In this document: piece by piece, positions 18,356 through 27,384 of the stretch | Layout: every line of letters begins with the position of its first letter | Position numbering within the stretch: position 1 is the stretch's first letter | Assembly (NCBI GenBank): GCA_040396955.1 | Contig: JBBAWX010000004.1 | Location: 62,001 to 126,000, forward strand | Origin: UBA965 sp040396955 | GTDB lineage: Bacteria > Chloroflexota > Chloroflexia > Chloroflexales > Roseiflexaceae | Reading direction: 5' to 3' | DNA length: 64,000 nt | The notes under the pieces: model-generated | Databases searched by the model: none | Told to the model about the DNA's origin: nothing | The model's input: only the letters and a program-made list of their open reading frames with translations | Translations under genes and position numbers: made by a program

Positions 18356-19741
18356 ATGAATACACCATCACCGCTTTCAACCACACAAGGGAGTTTTTTT
18401 ACACGGCGCAATATTGCTGTGCTCCGCGGGGCGGCCATTTTAGTACTCCCTGCGGTATTTAACATGTTGACCTTGTTGGTGCTCTCGTATTTTTATGATC
18501 CCGCCTACTTCGTGTTCGTGGATACGAGTGGCAACAACATCCCTGGCACCTTGCACCAGCCCATCGGGTGGCGGGCCGTGCTCTCGATGGGCATCGTGTT
18601 GCTTACAGCTGTGGCTTTTTTGCGTATTGGCCAACCCAACATCTCTGCCATATTGCTCCTCTTGTTTTGGACGGTCGCTGTCACCATTGTGACGGTGCGT
18701 GCAGGCGTCAACACCTACATTCCAGCCATGCTCATCTTACCCATCGGAGTCTCCACCCTGCTGTTTAATCGGCGCGTCAGTTTCATTTTGGCGTTGATTT
18801 CTGCGGGCGTGGTCTGGATTTCAGTGTACTTGTTACTCTCCCGTCCTGATCCCATCATGTTTGACTTTGTGCATAAGCAGGTGATTACCGATTTACGCCA
18901 GGTCTCCGTCTATACCTATCTGTCTGGCATTTTTTGGAGTGTGTTGTACGTGGCTGTGGCTGCCATCACCTCTCTGCTTGCCGGCGATTTACAACGCTCG
19001 TTGCAACAGAGTGCGTCCACCGCTCAAGCCCTCAAAGATTTGAGCGAGCAGTTGGAGCAACGTGTCGAGTTTCAGACGACCACACTACTTGCCGGTGAGC
19101 GTGAAAAGGCCATGCTCGCCGAGCGTACCCGCCTAGCCCGTGAAATCCACGACACGCTGGCGCAGGGGCTCGTGGGCATCATCGTCCAGCTTGAGGCTGC
19201 CCAACAGGCAACGCGGGCGCACCAGCCGGCCGCCGATCAGCACATCGATTTGGCCACACGCATGGCGCGTGAATCGTTGGCCGAAGCCCGCCGATCGGTC
19301 TGGAACCTGCGTTCGGGTGCCCTCGAGCGTGGAGACCTGCGTCATGCACTCATGCATCTCGTCGAGCGCTTCGCCCACCCCCACATCAGTGCATCGTGGT
19401 CTTGTATCGGGGAATGGGTCGAACTCCCTGCCGACATTGAATCGGCGCTGTTGCGTGTCGCCCAAGAGTCTCTCGCCAATGTCGCGCGCCATTCACAGGC
19501 CTCCCATGTACGTGTCACATTGCAGTGCGCTACCACGTTGGTGGTGCTTGTCATTCATGACGACGGGGTCGGCTTTGGCTCGGCGTTGACGCAAGCAGAT
19601 GCCGCAACTTCGTCAAGCTTTGGTATTATGGGAATGCGCGAGCGCATTGCCTCGTTGTCTGGCGAATTAACACTTTCTGATGCACATGGTGCCATGGTGC
19701 GGGTCGTGGTGCCGTTGAATGCCGTACCAGGAGGCGCATGA
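18356..19741 (+). CDS. NarL-system sensor histidine kinase (HisKA_3 type)
   Basis: I chose the ATG at 18356 because a TATAAT (18343-18348) overlaps the earlier in-frame ATG; there is no clear ribosome site, so a short or leaderless mRNA is possible. The 461-aa protein has about six hydrophobic segments in residues 25-215, with no periplasmic sensor domain evident. A coiled-coil linker follows, then the dimerisation H-box RLAREIHDTLAQGLVGIIVQ (phospho-His in EIHDT). The HATPase_c domain has LLRVAQESLANVARHSQA (N-box) and HDDGVGFG (G-box). It overlaps the response-regulator start by four bases. It faces the MacAB-type operon divergently, as in antimicrobial-peptide or envelope-stress export systems. 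Confidence 0.92.
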   Translation: MNTPSPLSTTQGSFFTRRNIAVLRGAAILVLPAVFNMLTLLVLSYFYDPAYFVFVDTSGNNIPGTLHQPIGWRAVLSMGIVLLTAVAFLRIGQPNISAILLLLFWTVAVTIVTVRAGVNTYIPAMLILPIGVSTLLFNRRVSFILALISAGVVWISVYLLLSRPDPIMFDFVHKQVITDLRQVSVYTYLSGIFWSVLYVAVAAITSLLAGDLQRSLQQSASTAQALKDLSEQLEQRVEFQTTTLLAGEREKAMLAERTRLAREIHDTLAQGLVGIIVQLEAAQQATRAHQPAADQHIDLATRMARESLAEARRSVWNLRSGALERGDLRHALMHLVERFAHPHISASWSCIGEWVELPADIESALLRVAQESLANVARHSQASHVRVTLQCATTLVVLVIHDDGVGFGSALTQADAATSSSFGIMGMRERIASLSGELTLSDAHGAMVRVVVPLNAVPGGA

Positions 19742-20385
19742 GTACCCCTCCCATTCGCATTTTGGTGGTCGATGACCACCCCATTGTGCGCCATGGCCTT
19801 ATGGCCCTTTTGGGCTATGAAGCCGATTTCATGGTCATTGGTGATGCTGCCGATGGGGAAGCTGCCCTGCAACAGGTGGTAGCGCTCCAGCCCGACGTCG
19901 TATTGCTCGATTTACGTATGCCCAAGTTGACCGGCGTCGAAGTCATGATGCGGTGCCGTGACCTCGCCAAAAACACGCGCTTTTTGGTGCTGACCACTTA
20001 CGACAGCGATGACGACATTGCCCGGGCCCTCGCCGCTGGCGCCAAAGGCTACATGCTCAAAGATACTTCCGCTCCCGAGCTGTTTGCGGCCATCCGCCAG
20101 GTGATGCGCGGTCATGCCGCTCTTGAGCCGAGTGTGGCGGCACGGGTCTTGGCGCGCATGCACGACCATCCCGACGACGAGCTGTCGGCGCGTGAGCTCG
20201 AAGTGCTACAGCACATGGTGCGTGGCGAAAGTAACCGCGCCATCGCCTTTGTACTCAACGTCTCCGAAAACACCGTCAAGACCCATGTCAGCCATATTTT
20301 TGCCAAACTTCACGTGCAAAGTCGTGCCGAAGCAGTGGCCGTGGCACTGCAACGAGGCCTCGTTACTGCTTCGCTCAAGGCATGA
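19738..20385 (+). CDS. LuxR/NarL-family response regulator
   Basis: The 215-aa product has an N-terminal receiver domain with the acidic pair in VVDDHPIV, the phospho-acceptor Asp in VVLLDLRMPK, the switch Thr in LVLTTYDSD and the Lys in GYMLKDTS. The C-terminal LuxR-type helix-turn-helix reads LSARELEVLQHMVRGESN, then VSENTVKTHVSHIFAKL. It is co-translated with the upstream kinase. Its most likely target is the divergent MacAB-type operon, where paired direct repeats lie near the promoter. Confidence 0.95.
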   Translation: MSTPPIRILVVDDHPIVRHGLMALLGYEADFMVIGDAADGEAALQQVVALQPDVVLLDLRMPKLTGVEVMMRCRDLAKNTRFLVLTTYDSDDDIARALAAGAKGYMLKDTSAPELFAAIRQVMRGHAALEPSVAARVLARMHDHPDDELSARELEVLQHMVRGESNRAIAFVLNVSENTVKTHVSHIFAKLHVQSRAEAVAVALQRGLVTASLKA

Positions 20386-20465
20386 GTACCCATACTACCC
20401 CTCGTACAAACTACTACCGGTAGGGCTGGTATATGTGTGTTAATTGACATAAAAGGTATTTTCAC

Positions 20466-21458
20466 ATGCAACACATGCGTACATTGATATCACAGGCGTG
20501 GGCCTGGTCGCTGACGGGTGTCGCGATTCTGATTGTCTGCACGGTCAACGGGTGGTGGCAGCCGTGGCCCGACCTAGCGCCCCACGTTGCCACCTTCGTG
20601 GTCATCTTTTTGGGAATTCTCTACGAGGCATTGCCGTTTCTTACCGCCGGTGCGCTAGTTGCTGCCGGGATTCATCTTTTTATGCGACCGGAGTGGTTGA
20701 GTGGCATGTTGCCCAAACACCCCTGGCTCCGCACCATCAGTGGCGGACTATTGGGCATATTGTTTCCAGTCTGTGAGTGTGGATCTATTCCGACGGCGCG
20801 AAGCTTGATGCACCGTGGTGCTCCGGTCAGTTTTGGCATGGCGTTTGCCATGGCAGCTCCTGTCATCAACCCCATTGTGCTGATTAGCACCAGTGTGGCT
20901 TTTGCGGGGGTGTGGGGCTGGGACTTCGTGGCCTGGCGGTTTGTTCTGACGCTCATGGTGGCCACGCTCGTCGCCCAGTGGTTGCCCATGCCGGCGGTGA
21001 TGCCCGTCGTTCAGATGGACGACCATACGCATGCCGACCACGATGAACAACTGCCAGTGGTACGGTGGTTGTCACATGCGGCCGTGGATTGGCTCGACAT
21101 GGCACGCTATCTTGTCGTTGGGGCCGTCATTGCCGCCAGTTTGCAAGTGGTAGTCCCGAGTGAGTTCTTTTTGACCCTCGCAGATACGCCGTGGCTGGCC
21201 ATCCCGGCTGCCATGATGTTGGCTGCGGTCATGTCGATTTGTTCAACCGTGGACGCATTTGTCGGTCTATCGTTGGCCAACACCCTCCCGCCCGCAGCCG
21301 TCATGGCCTTCTTGGTATTTGGACCAATCATTGACCTCAAAAGTATTCCCATGTTTGCCGGGTTATTTGGCTGGGCGACCACTCTCCGCATGCTTGTCTT
21401 GGTGGGGTTGGTGACAGCCGGATCATGTGCTGGATTGGAGTGGCTCGGATGGTTCTAA
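20466..21458 (+). CDS. YraQ/YcgR-like permease (UPF0718/DUF318)
   Basis: The 330-aa protein has about eight hydrophobic segments. It carries the family signature FPVCECGSIPTARSLMHRGAP with the conserved CECG in a membrane segment, and a repeat of that half later (SICSTVDAFVGLSLANTLPP). A cytoplasmic loop HTHADHDEQ is rich in His and Asp and could bind metal. In Bacillus the paired genes ycgR-ycgQ have been linked to the zinc regulon; here too the TIGR03943 partner overlaps the 3' end. The metal-related role is family inference, and no Zur-type operator was identified upstream. AAAGG lies nine bases before the start. Confidence 0.75.
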   Translation: MQHMRTLISQAWAWSLTGVAILIVCTVNGWWQPWPDLAPHVATFVVIFLGILYEALPFLTAGALVAAGIHLFMRPEWLSGMLPKHPWLRTISGGLLGILFPVCECGSIPTARSLMHRGAPVSFGMAFAMAAPVINPIVLISTSVAFAGVWGWDFVAWRFVLTLMVATLVAQWLPMPAVMPVVQMDDHTHADHDEQLPVVRWLSHAAVDWLDMARYLVVGAVIAASLQVVVPSEFFLTLADTPWLAIPAAMMLAAVMSICSTVDAFVGLSLANTLPPAAVMAFLVFGPIIDLKSIPMFAGLFGWATTLRMLVLVGLVTAGSCAGLEWLGWF

Positions 21459-22177
21459 ATCGTGTGTTGGTGGCAGTGGTGCTGTTTGCGATGGCCGCCC
21501 TGTTGTTGGTGCGCACTGCCCTTGCCCAGATGGCGTTTTACATACACCCTCGTTACGAGGTGCTTCTGTATTTTTGTGCGGCCTTCGTTTTCGTGTTTGC
21601 ACTGGCCATCATCCCTGCCCGCGATCAACTCCCGCGCGCCACTCTCCCCATCGTGTTGGTGCCGTTGTTGTTGGGGGTGCTCATTGTGCCTGCGCCGCTC
21701 CGTTCAACGACATTGCTCCAGCAGGGACCGGCGTTGAACCGTGTCGCCCAGCGGGTCAATAGTGCGCATATCGACATCGATGTGGCCACGGTTGATACGA
21801 CCGTGTGGAGTTTGTACGATTGGGCGGTGGCAAGTAGCATCGATATTGCCCCGTTGCGCGGGCGACCGGCCCAGGTGAGTGGGTTTGTGGTTTTCCCCGA
21901 GGATCTCGATCTACCTCCGGATCAGCTCATGTTGGCGCGCTATGTGCTCACCTGTTGTGTTGCTGACGCTGGAGGGGTGGGAGTGCGCGTGCAGTGGCCG
22001 GCGGCGCAGTCACTTGTCAGCGACCAGTGGGTCGAGGTCACAGGGATCATGCAGTCGCTCCCCGTGGGTGATACTGTGCAACCGCTGTTGATTGCCACGC
22101 GTATTCAGCCCATCGACCCTCCCAAAAAACCCTACCTCACCACCGACGCGCCACCGGCTAGCTCAACGACTCCGTAG
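21449..22177 (+). CDS. TIGR03943 family protein (YcgQ-like partner of the permease)
   Basis: The ATG at 21449 (MVLNRVLVAVVLFAMAALLL) overlaps the permease stop by ten bases. The 242-aa protein has three N-terminal hydrophobic segments (about 4-22, 32-52, 60-75) and an extracytoplasmic C-terminal domain. That domain contains the family hallmark YVLTCCVADAGGVGVRVQW with a Cys-Cys pair and Asp, probably a metal site. Paired YraQ/TIGR03943 genes are a common arrangement. Its last 20 bases overlap the 3' end of the convergent lanM gene, leaving no intergenic space. Confidence 0.75.
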   Translation: MVLNRVLVAVVLFAMAALLLVRTALAQMAFYIHPRYEVLLYFCAAFVFVFALAIIPARDQLPRATLPIVLVPLLLGVLIVPAPLRSTTLLQQGPALNRVAQRVNSAHIDIDVATVDTTVWSLYDWAVASSIDIAPLRGRPAQVSGFVVFPEDLDLPPDQLMLARYVLTCCVADAGGVGVRVQWPAAQSLVSDQWVEVTGIMQSLPVGDTVQPLLIATRIQPIDPPKKPYLTTDAPPASSTTP

Positions 22178-25064
22178 TGGTCGGTAGTGGACGGCGGATG
22201 TCGCCACTCAACAGTGATGGAAAAAGGCGTGGGTAGGCACAACGGGCGAGTTGATAGGCAATGCCCGCATTACCCTGCCACAAGCCGGGGTGTTCGTAGA
22301 TGCCGGGTTGACTACTACTGCACACATATCCGCCGCGATCGTGGGCACGCGAGACCATCTGTGTGCTCCAGTAGAGCGCTCGCCGTAGATAGTGCGGTGC
22401 GTTGAGCGCCCGCGCCACGCTGAGCATGGTGTCGATGGCACCCGCATTGCCACAGCAGAGGCCGTCTTCTTCGTGGAGCCCGACGCTGTCGATGCCTTCG
22501 AGCAACTCGGTCAACATGCGGTGGTTGTGGTTGACTGGTTGGTGCGGCAAAAGCGCCACCCGCCCCATGGCCACCCCGACCGATCCGTGACACCAGGTAA
22601 TCGGGTAGCTGACTGGGACGTGGCGCAAATCTGGCCAACCACCGCGGCTTTCGTCGTAGTGGGCGTCTTCGAGGTGGGTGATTTCAAAGGCGGCCCGTAA
22701 AAATCGATAGTCCTGACTCAGCTCGAACAGACGCACCAGGGCGATGAGCACGCCACTGCTGCCAAATCCGCCGTTGTTGAGCGGTTGTCCGTACCAGATG
22801 CGATCGCCTTGGGCGTTGCGCTGGCGCCCCTGCAAGAGTCGTTCGCCGGCACTTAATGCGATGCTGAAGAGGTTGTTATCTGGGTAGACACGGTACAGCG
22901 CCACTAACCCGTTGACGATACCCGCCAACCCTTCCACCCAATCGGCTTGTTCGGGGAGTGGTGTGTGATGGCGGATGAGTGCCATGCAGCGGTCGACGGT
23001 TTGTTGGGGGTGGGGCAGGCGGTTGAGTGCCATGGCGACGGCATAGCAGAGCCCACCGAGATGCTGCGGCTGGCGCACATTTTGCTCTAGCGCATAATCG
23101 AAGCCCCGCTGGGCATGTACCGCCAAATGCTCCCCACCCGGTAACACGCTCAGAGATGCTAAGCACAGGGCAATGCCACTATTGCCGTCGATGAGACTGC
23201 TGTCGGCGATGCGTAGTTGATCGTCTCGCTCACTATGACCGATGACCAACCAAGTATCACCACTCGCCATGCCGATGCGGTTTGCTACGATGTCATTGGC
23301 AATGGTAAGCGCTTCGTTGGCTAGTGCATCACTGGCAAGGAGTGGTACCGTCTGTGGGTGCCAGTCGGCGCGCCCGTTGGCTTGATTGATGTCGCAGGGG
23401 GTCAGTGCAAAGTGCAGGTGAGCGGCGTGTGTGAGGCGATGCAACGGTCCCATGCGCGTGACATTCTGGCACATCTCCTGGGTGTCGCCCATGCGAAAGA
23501 CCATCGGGATGAATCCTTGAATGAGCTGTTGCTCCACATGCGCATACCACGGTTGGCGGTCAATGGCATGCCGTTGGAGGGTTGCTTCTAGTACCACACT
23601 AGCGTCAAATCCATCGTGTACCGCATCCCAATCCTGGAGCGCGCCGATGCACTGCCGGTATGTAGGTGAGGTGTGGGTCCACAGTCGTTGGCTGAACGCC
23701 GGCTGTTGTTGTAAGAAGGTAAACAACGCGTCGCGCCGTTGCGCCACAAAGTCGTAGTACCGCTGGTAGCCATCAATGACGTCATTGCTCCACACATCAA
23801 TGAACCACGCGCGGTCGCAGTTTCCCGCTAGATACGCCATCGTCGTTGCAAACACCGGCGCATAGGCTGGCTGTGTGTGGCGCGGATTCCACACCAGTTG
23901 ATGCGCTAACGCCGAGCCGTGCTGTTGGTCGTACCCGATACTGGTCGCGTCCAGAATGCACGGCGTAGCGCCACACGTGGTCACATCATGTGGCGTGAGC
24001 TGGGTCAGCCCTACCACATCACACAACGCCGCAAAGGCGCCCACATGATGGGCAAAATCGGTGTACTCGTCTGCGGTGGGCGGCGTGATATCGGGGAGCA
24101 CGACCCACACATGCCCGTCGATGGCGATGTGACGTGGGGTAACGACAATCTCGGGTGCACCACGGCGTTGGAGCCAATCGAGGATGGTGTCAAAGAACAG
24201 GGTGTTTGGCGCAGATTGCGGCAAGTAGATGATGCGGTGTCCGTCACTGAGTTCGAATTGTACTCCTCCTGACTCGTGATAGCGTGGCAGGGGGGGCTCA
24301 ATGTTGTGGACCGTGTTGCTGATGCGTGGCAGGGCACCGTATTGTCTGATTTGCATCCAGTCATGTTGGAGATGCTGACAGGCGTTGTGTACCGTGGTGA
24401 CGAGTGTGTAGGTGCGCATTGCCAGCACCCGCATCAGCCACGGGTATTCGAGGGCAAAATCACGCCACCCTTCGTCATAGAGAAAAAGCGATGTTTTGGG
24501 CGCGCGTCGCCACTCATGGTGCCGATGGGCATTTGCCGTCGCCCAGCGTTCAGCTACCCCGTTGAGAAGCGGAGCAAGCTCTAATCCGAGCCAGAGCAAC
24601 AGCGATGGTTGATCGTTTGGTAACGTGGGTACTGCTTTCGTGCCATTGGGGTAGAGGTGTTGGTGCCCCCATGCGATGAACGGCATCAAGAAGGCGAGGT
24701 CGTTGTCAGACACCTGCTGATCATCGTACCACTGTCGGTATTGTTGCCAACGTTCTTGGGTCAGAATACTCTGCCAACATGACCACAAGACCTGCATCCA
24801 CGGGGTGACGGGAATGTGCTGGGCGTGCACATTCGGATACCCACACAACCGTGGCAAATCGGCTTGACTCCACCCATTTTGGGTCAAAAAGTGCTGCCAT
24901 TCAAGGTCGCCATCGGCGGTCACACTCATCTGCCAGCGCTCGATCCGCCCTTCGAGAATCGCAGGATTGATGAGCTGAGTCATTGGCTCTAGGTGGTGAG
25001 GAATGCGCTCCGCGATGCACAGCGCATTGCCAATGAGCTGGCGAAATTCGATGTCGTCAAACAC
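22158..25064 (-). CDS. LanM-type lanthionine synthetase with CCG cyclase site and degenerate kinase half
   Basis: The GTG at 25064 overlaps the yggS stop and has GAGGG before it, giving 968 aa. The N-terminal ~600 residues correspond to the DUF4135 dehydratase. Key motifs are altered: YLPQS (280-284) stands where YKPRS is expected, LTPHDV (356-361) where DxHxEN is expected, and LDATS (371-375) where VDLET is expected. The C-terminal LanC-like domain keeps its zinc ligands in WCHG (Cys825) and in GLCCGNAG (Cys870/Cys871), plus HPGLWQGNAGIAY. The CCG motif, giving three Cys ligands, is typical of ProcM-like cyclases. No precursor peptide, protease or dedicated transporter lies next to it. It is the last gene of the bchF-bchC-bchX-bchY-bchZ run. 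Confidence 0.85.
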   Translation of the reverse strand: MFDDIEFRQLIGNALCIAERIPHHLEPMTQLINPAILEGRIERWQMSVTADGDLEWQHFLTQNGWSQADLPRLCGYPNVHAQHIPVTPWMQVLWSCWQSILTQERWQQYRQWYDDQQVSDNDLAFLMPFIAWGHQHLYPNGTKAVPTLPNDQPSLLLWLGLELAPLLNGVAERWATANAHRHHEWRRAPKTSLFLYDEGWRDFALEYPWLMRVLAMRTYTLVTTVHNACQHLQHDWMQIRQYGALPRISNTVHNIEPPLPRYHESGGVQFELSDGHRIIYLPQSAPNTLFFDTILDWLQRRGAPEIVVTPRHIAIDGHVWVVLPDITPPTADEYTDFAHHVGAFAALCDVVGLTQLTPHDVTTCGATPCILDATSIGYDQQHGSALAHQLVWNPRHTQPAYAPVFATTMAYLAGNCDRAWFIDVWSNDVIDGYQRYYDFVAQRRDALFTFLQQQPAFSQRLWTHTSPTYRQCIGALQDWDAVHDGFDASVVLEATLQRHAIDRQPWYAHVEQQLIQGFIPMVFRMGDTQEMCQNVTRMGPLHRLTHAAHLHFALTPCDINQANGRADWHPQTVPLLASDALANEALTIANDIVANRIGMASGDTWLVIGHSERDDQLRIADSSLIDGNSGIALCLASLSVLPGGEHLAVHAQRGFDYALEQNVRQPQHLGGLCYAVAMALNRLPHPQQTVDRCMALIRHHTPLPEQADWVEGLAGIVNGLVALYRVYPDNNLFSIALSAGERLLQGRQRNAQGDRIWYGQPLNNGGFGSSGVLIALVRLFELSQDYRFLRAAFEITHLEDAHYDESRGGWPDLRHVPVSYPITWCHGSVGVAMGRVALLPHQPVNHNHRMLTELLEGIDSVGLHEEDGLCCGNAGAIDTMLSVARALNAPHYLRRALYWSTQMVSRAHDRGGYVCSSSQPGIYEHPGLWQGNAGIAYQLARCAYPRLFPSLLSGDIRRPLPTTTESLS

Positions 25065-25803
25065 CGCTACCCTCGCGCATGCCGTAATCACGCTCACCAA
25101 AGAGCGCGCGCCCGACGCGTACCATGGTGGCTCCTTCGGCAATGGCCACCTCCACGTCGCCACTCATTCCCATCGACAGTTGGTCGAACGGATGTGGTCC
25201 CACATCGGCGCGGAGTCGGTGTTGCAGTTCGCGGAGCGATGCAAACACAGGCCGCGTTTCTTCGGGATCCGGGTAGAAGGGAGCAATGGTCATCAGACCA
25301 CAAAGCTCGAGATGTGGCAACGTCGCCGCATCACTGACGATGCGGCGGAGCGCATCAAGGCGCGTCGTGTCGTGTTGCCAATGACGGGCATCCAACCCCT
25401 CTTTACTCAGCTCACCCGAGATATTGCATTGCAACAGCACGCGCAACGGTGGCCCGCCGTGATCGCCGCGGTGGCGACTCAGGCTCGCAAGCAACTCGGC
25501 ACTGTCGATGGAGTGCACATAATCAAAGAGTTGTGCGGCGCGTTTCGCTTTGTTGCGCTGGAGATGACCAATCAAATGCCATGTCAATTGGGCGTGAGTA
25601 TCGCGCAAGGCGGTAATTTTGCTTTCGGCCTCCTGGACGCGATTTTCGCCGAAATCAAGTACGCCGAGCTGGCTGGCCATGACAATCGCCTCTATGGGAT
25701 GTGTTTTGCTGACCGCAATCAGGCGGACATCGGCAGGCGTGCGACCACTGGCAGTGGCCGCACGAGCGATACGGTGTTGAATGTTGTGTAGTGCTTCTTG
25801 CAT
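25057..25803 (-). CDS. yggS: YggS-family PLP homeostasis protein
   Basis: The start at 25803 has an AAGGAAG site; the frame upstream runs into bchZ and is not used. The 248-aa product is a single-domain alanine-racemase-N fold protein. The PLP lysine sits in VRLIAVSKTHP, followed by the family motifs FGENRVQEAESK, WHLIGHLQRNKAK, HSIDS and the phosphate loop SMGMSGDVEVAIAEGATMVRVG. Members bind PLP and buffer its supply to amino-acid enzymes. It lies 58 bases after bchZ and is translationally coupled to lanM. In many bacteria yggS sits with cell-division genes, so the bch location is unusual. Confidence 0.93.
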   Translation of the reverse strand: MQEALHNIQHRIARAATASGRTPADVRLIAVSKTHPIEAIVMASQLGVLDFGENRVQEAESKITALRDTHAQLTWHLIGHLQRNKAKRAAQLFDYVHSIDSAELLASLSRHRGDHGGPPLRVLLQCNISGELSKEGLDARHWQHDTTRLDALRRIVSDAATLPHLELCGLMTIAPFYPDPEETRPVFASLRELQHRLRADVGPHPFDQLSMGMSGDVEVAIAEGATMVRVGRALFGERDYGMREGSGV

Positions 25804-25861
25804 GGTACTGCTTCCTTGTATTTGATGGAATTGTACCATGTTGCACCGTTGGGTGATGCGC

Positions 25862-27352
25862 TTATTGCCGGCTTTGGACCAGGCCGATTTCGACGAGTTC
25901 GGCACTAATCTCGCTGAGTCCGCGTTGCCGGGCGAGTTGCTCAATGAGCATCTGGAGCTGACGTGATGCCGAAATCCTGGGCAGGTAGGGAAGCTTTTCG
26001 AGCTCCCGATCAAGGAGTTGACGGGCTTCCGTGCTCCACGGCATGTTGCCGCTGGTGTCGATGCTCGCAGTGGGTGCGGCTCCTGGATTGCGTTGGGCGG
26101 CATAGGCCCCGTCAACTGGCAAGAAATTGAGCAGACCTTCGTATAGCCGGTTCATGATTTCTTGCATCAGGTAGACGCAACCGCGGTAGCCGAGGTAGGG
26201 CGTGCCGACAGCCCGGCGTACTGCGGGGCCAGGGAAGGCGGCCGCAATAAAATTGGTGTGCCGACTGCCCGCTTCGCGCAAATAAATGCGTTCATTCATC
26301 GAACCAAAGATGAACGTTGGCGCTCGGCGGTGAATGTGCTGGCGGATACCCTCGTTGTCGTAATCACCCGGCCGGCGTGGGCGCGCTGCCGCAAAGCTGA
26401 TTTTCATCCCCAACTCATCCCCCAAGAAGCGTACCAACCCTTCGGTGTGGGCGAGACCAGCCACAATGCCCACATCGAGCGTGCCAAACCAATCCCCTTG
26501 TGGCCCACGCCAGAGATCCCATACGGCCTGCAACGTGCCCTTTTTTTCACTGGCAATGAAGGCATCAGCCTGTGCCCGCGTGCCAAGCAGGTCGCCGAGT
26601 GTGCGGATGAACTCAGTGGTGTCGTGCATGCCAAACGGAGCAGTCAGCACTGGTTTCCCCAGCTCATTCGCCAGTCCCATGCCGAATTCTTTGTAGAGCA
26701 CCACATTGACCGCCCCAGCCGCTAGCTGTGGTGTGTGTGCGAGTTGGCTCTGATACGGGTAGACCATGTTGATGTGACCACCAGCGCCCTCGATGAGCCG
26801 CCGCAATTCGGCCAATTCTGAGGGTGCATTGAAACATCCGTAGGTCGGCCCGATGATATTCACCGTGCCAGGTTTGACGAGCACATCACCTGCGAATGGT
26901 GCGCCATATTCGCTCCACAACCAACGTAGCACACGGTCGCGCCCTGCCCACTCGTCTTCGGAAAGTGAGTTGCTGTAGTAAAAACGTGTGCCCACGCCCA
27001 GCCGTGTTACCAGCGATGAATGGTCCGAACCAATCATTTCTGACTCGGCAGTTGATACCACGATGACCTGTTTGTCGGCGATAACGCCGCTAGCAGCCAA
27101 GTTTTCATACGTCCATTTGACTTTGTCGCTCGTGCCCTTGCCGCCCACTTCTTGCTCGGTCATGGTGGCTGGGGTCAAGTTTTCGATGTGGGGCACCGCA
27201 TCGGTGTAATCGGGCACCGCAGTGCCGACGAGATTGAAACATCCGACGGGGGCGTCACAAATAACATGGACATCGGGCATTGGACACATGGTCCAGATGG
27301 CAGCCCAGTATCCGCTCGTATCTGAAAGATCACGAATGATGGTGGGTGGCAT
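25862..27352 (-). CDS. bchZ: Chlorophyllide a reductase subunit BchZ
   Basis: The 496-aa protein opens IIRDLSDTSGYWAAIWTM and contains DAPVGCFNLVGTAVPDYTDA, matching the N-terminus of BchZ, a NifK-like subunit. Cys38 in this stretch is a probable cluster ligand. The C-terminal segment GNMPWSTEARQLLDREL with LPRISASRQLQ is the small protochlorophyllide/chlorophyllide reductase C-terminal domain. With BchY it forms the catalytic heterotetramer that reduces the C7-C8 bond of ring B, using electrons from BchX. A GCAGGAGC site precedes the ATG, 32 bases after bchY. Confidence 0.95.
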   Translation of the reverse strand: MPPTIIRDLSDTSGYWAAIWTMCPMPDVHVICDAPVGCFNLVGTAVPDYTDAVPHIENLTPATMTEQEVGGKGTSDKVKWTYENLAASGVIADKQVIVVSTAESEMIGSDHSSLVTRLGVGTRFYYSNSLSEDEWAGRDRVLRWLWSEYGAPFAGDVLVKPGTVNIIGPTYGCFNAPSELAELRRLIEGAGGHINMVYPYQSQLAHTPQLAAGAVNVVLYKEFGMGLANELGKPVLTAPFGMHDTTEFIRTLGDLLGTRAQADAFIASEKKGTLQAVWDLWRGPQGDWFGTLDVGIVAGLAHTEGLVRFLGDELGMKISFAAARPRRPGDYDNEGIRQHIHRRAPTFIFGSMNERIYLREAGSRHTNFIAAAFPGPAVRRAVGTPYLGYRGCVYLMQEIMNRLYEGLLNFLPVDGAYAAQRNPGAAPTASIDTSGNMPWSTEARQLLDRELEKLPYLPRISASRQLQMLIEQLARQRGLSEISAELVEIGLVQSRQ

Positions 27353-27384
27353 TGCTTTGCTCCTGCATTGGGTGTGGTTGTCGC

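Noticed and set aside
20444..20449. TTGACA as a -35 element for the YcgR-like permease
   Set aside because: It lies only 16 bases before the start codon, leaving no room for a -10 element and transcription start.
25003..25791. 262-aa plus-strand frame opposite yggS
   Set aside because: Covers yggS in antisense; yggS has intact PLP motifs.
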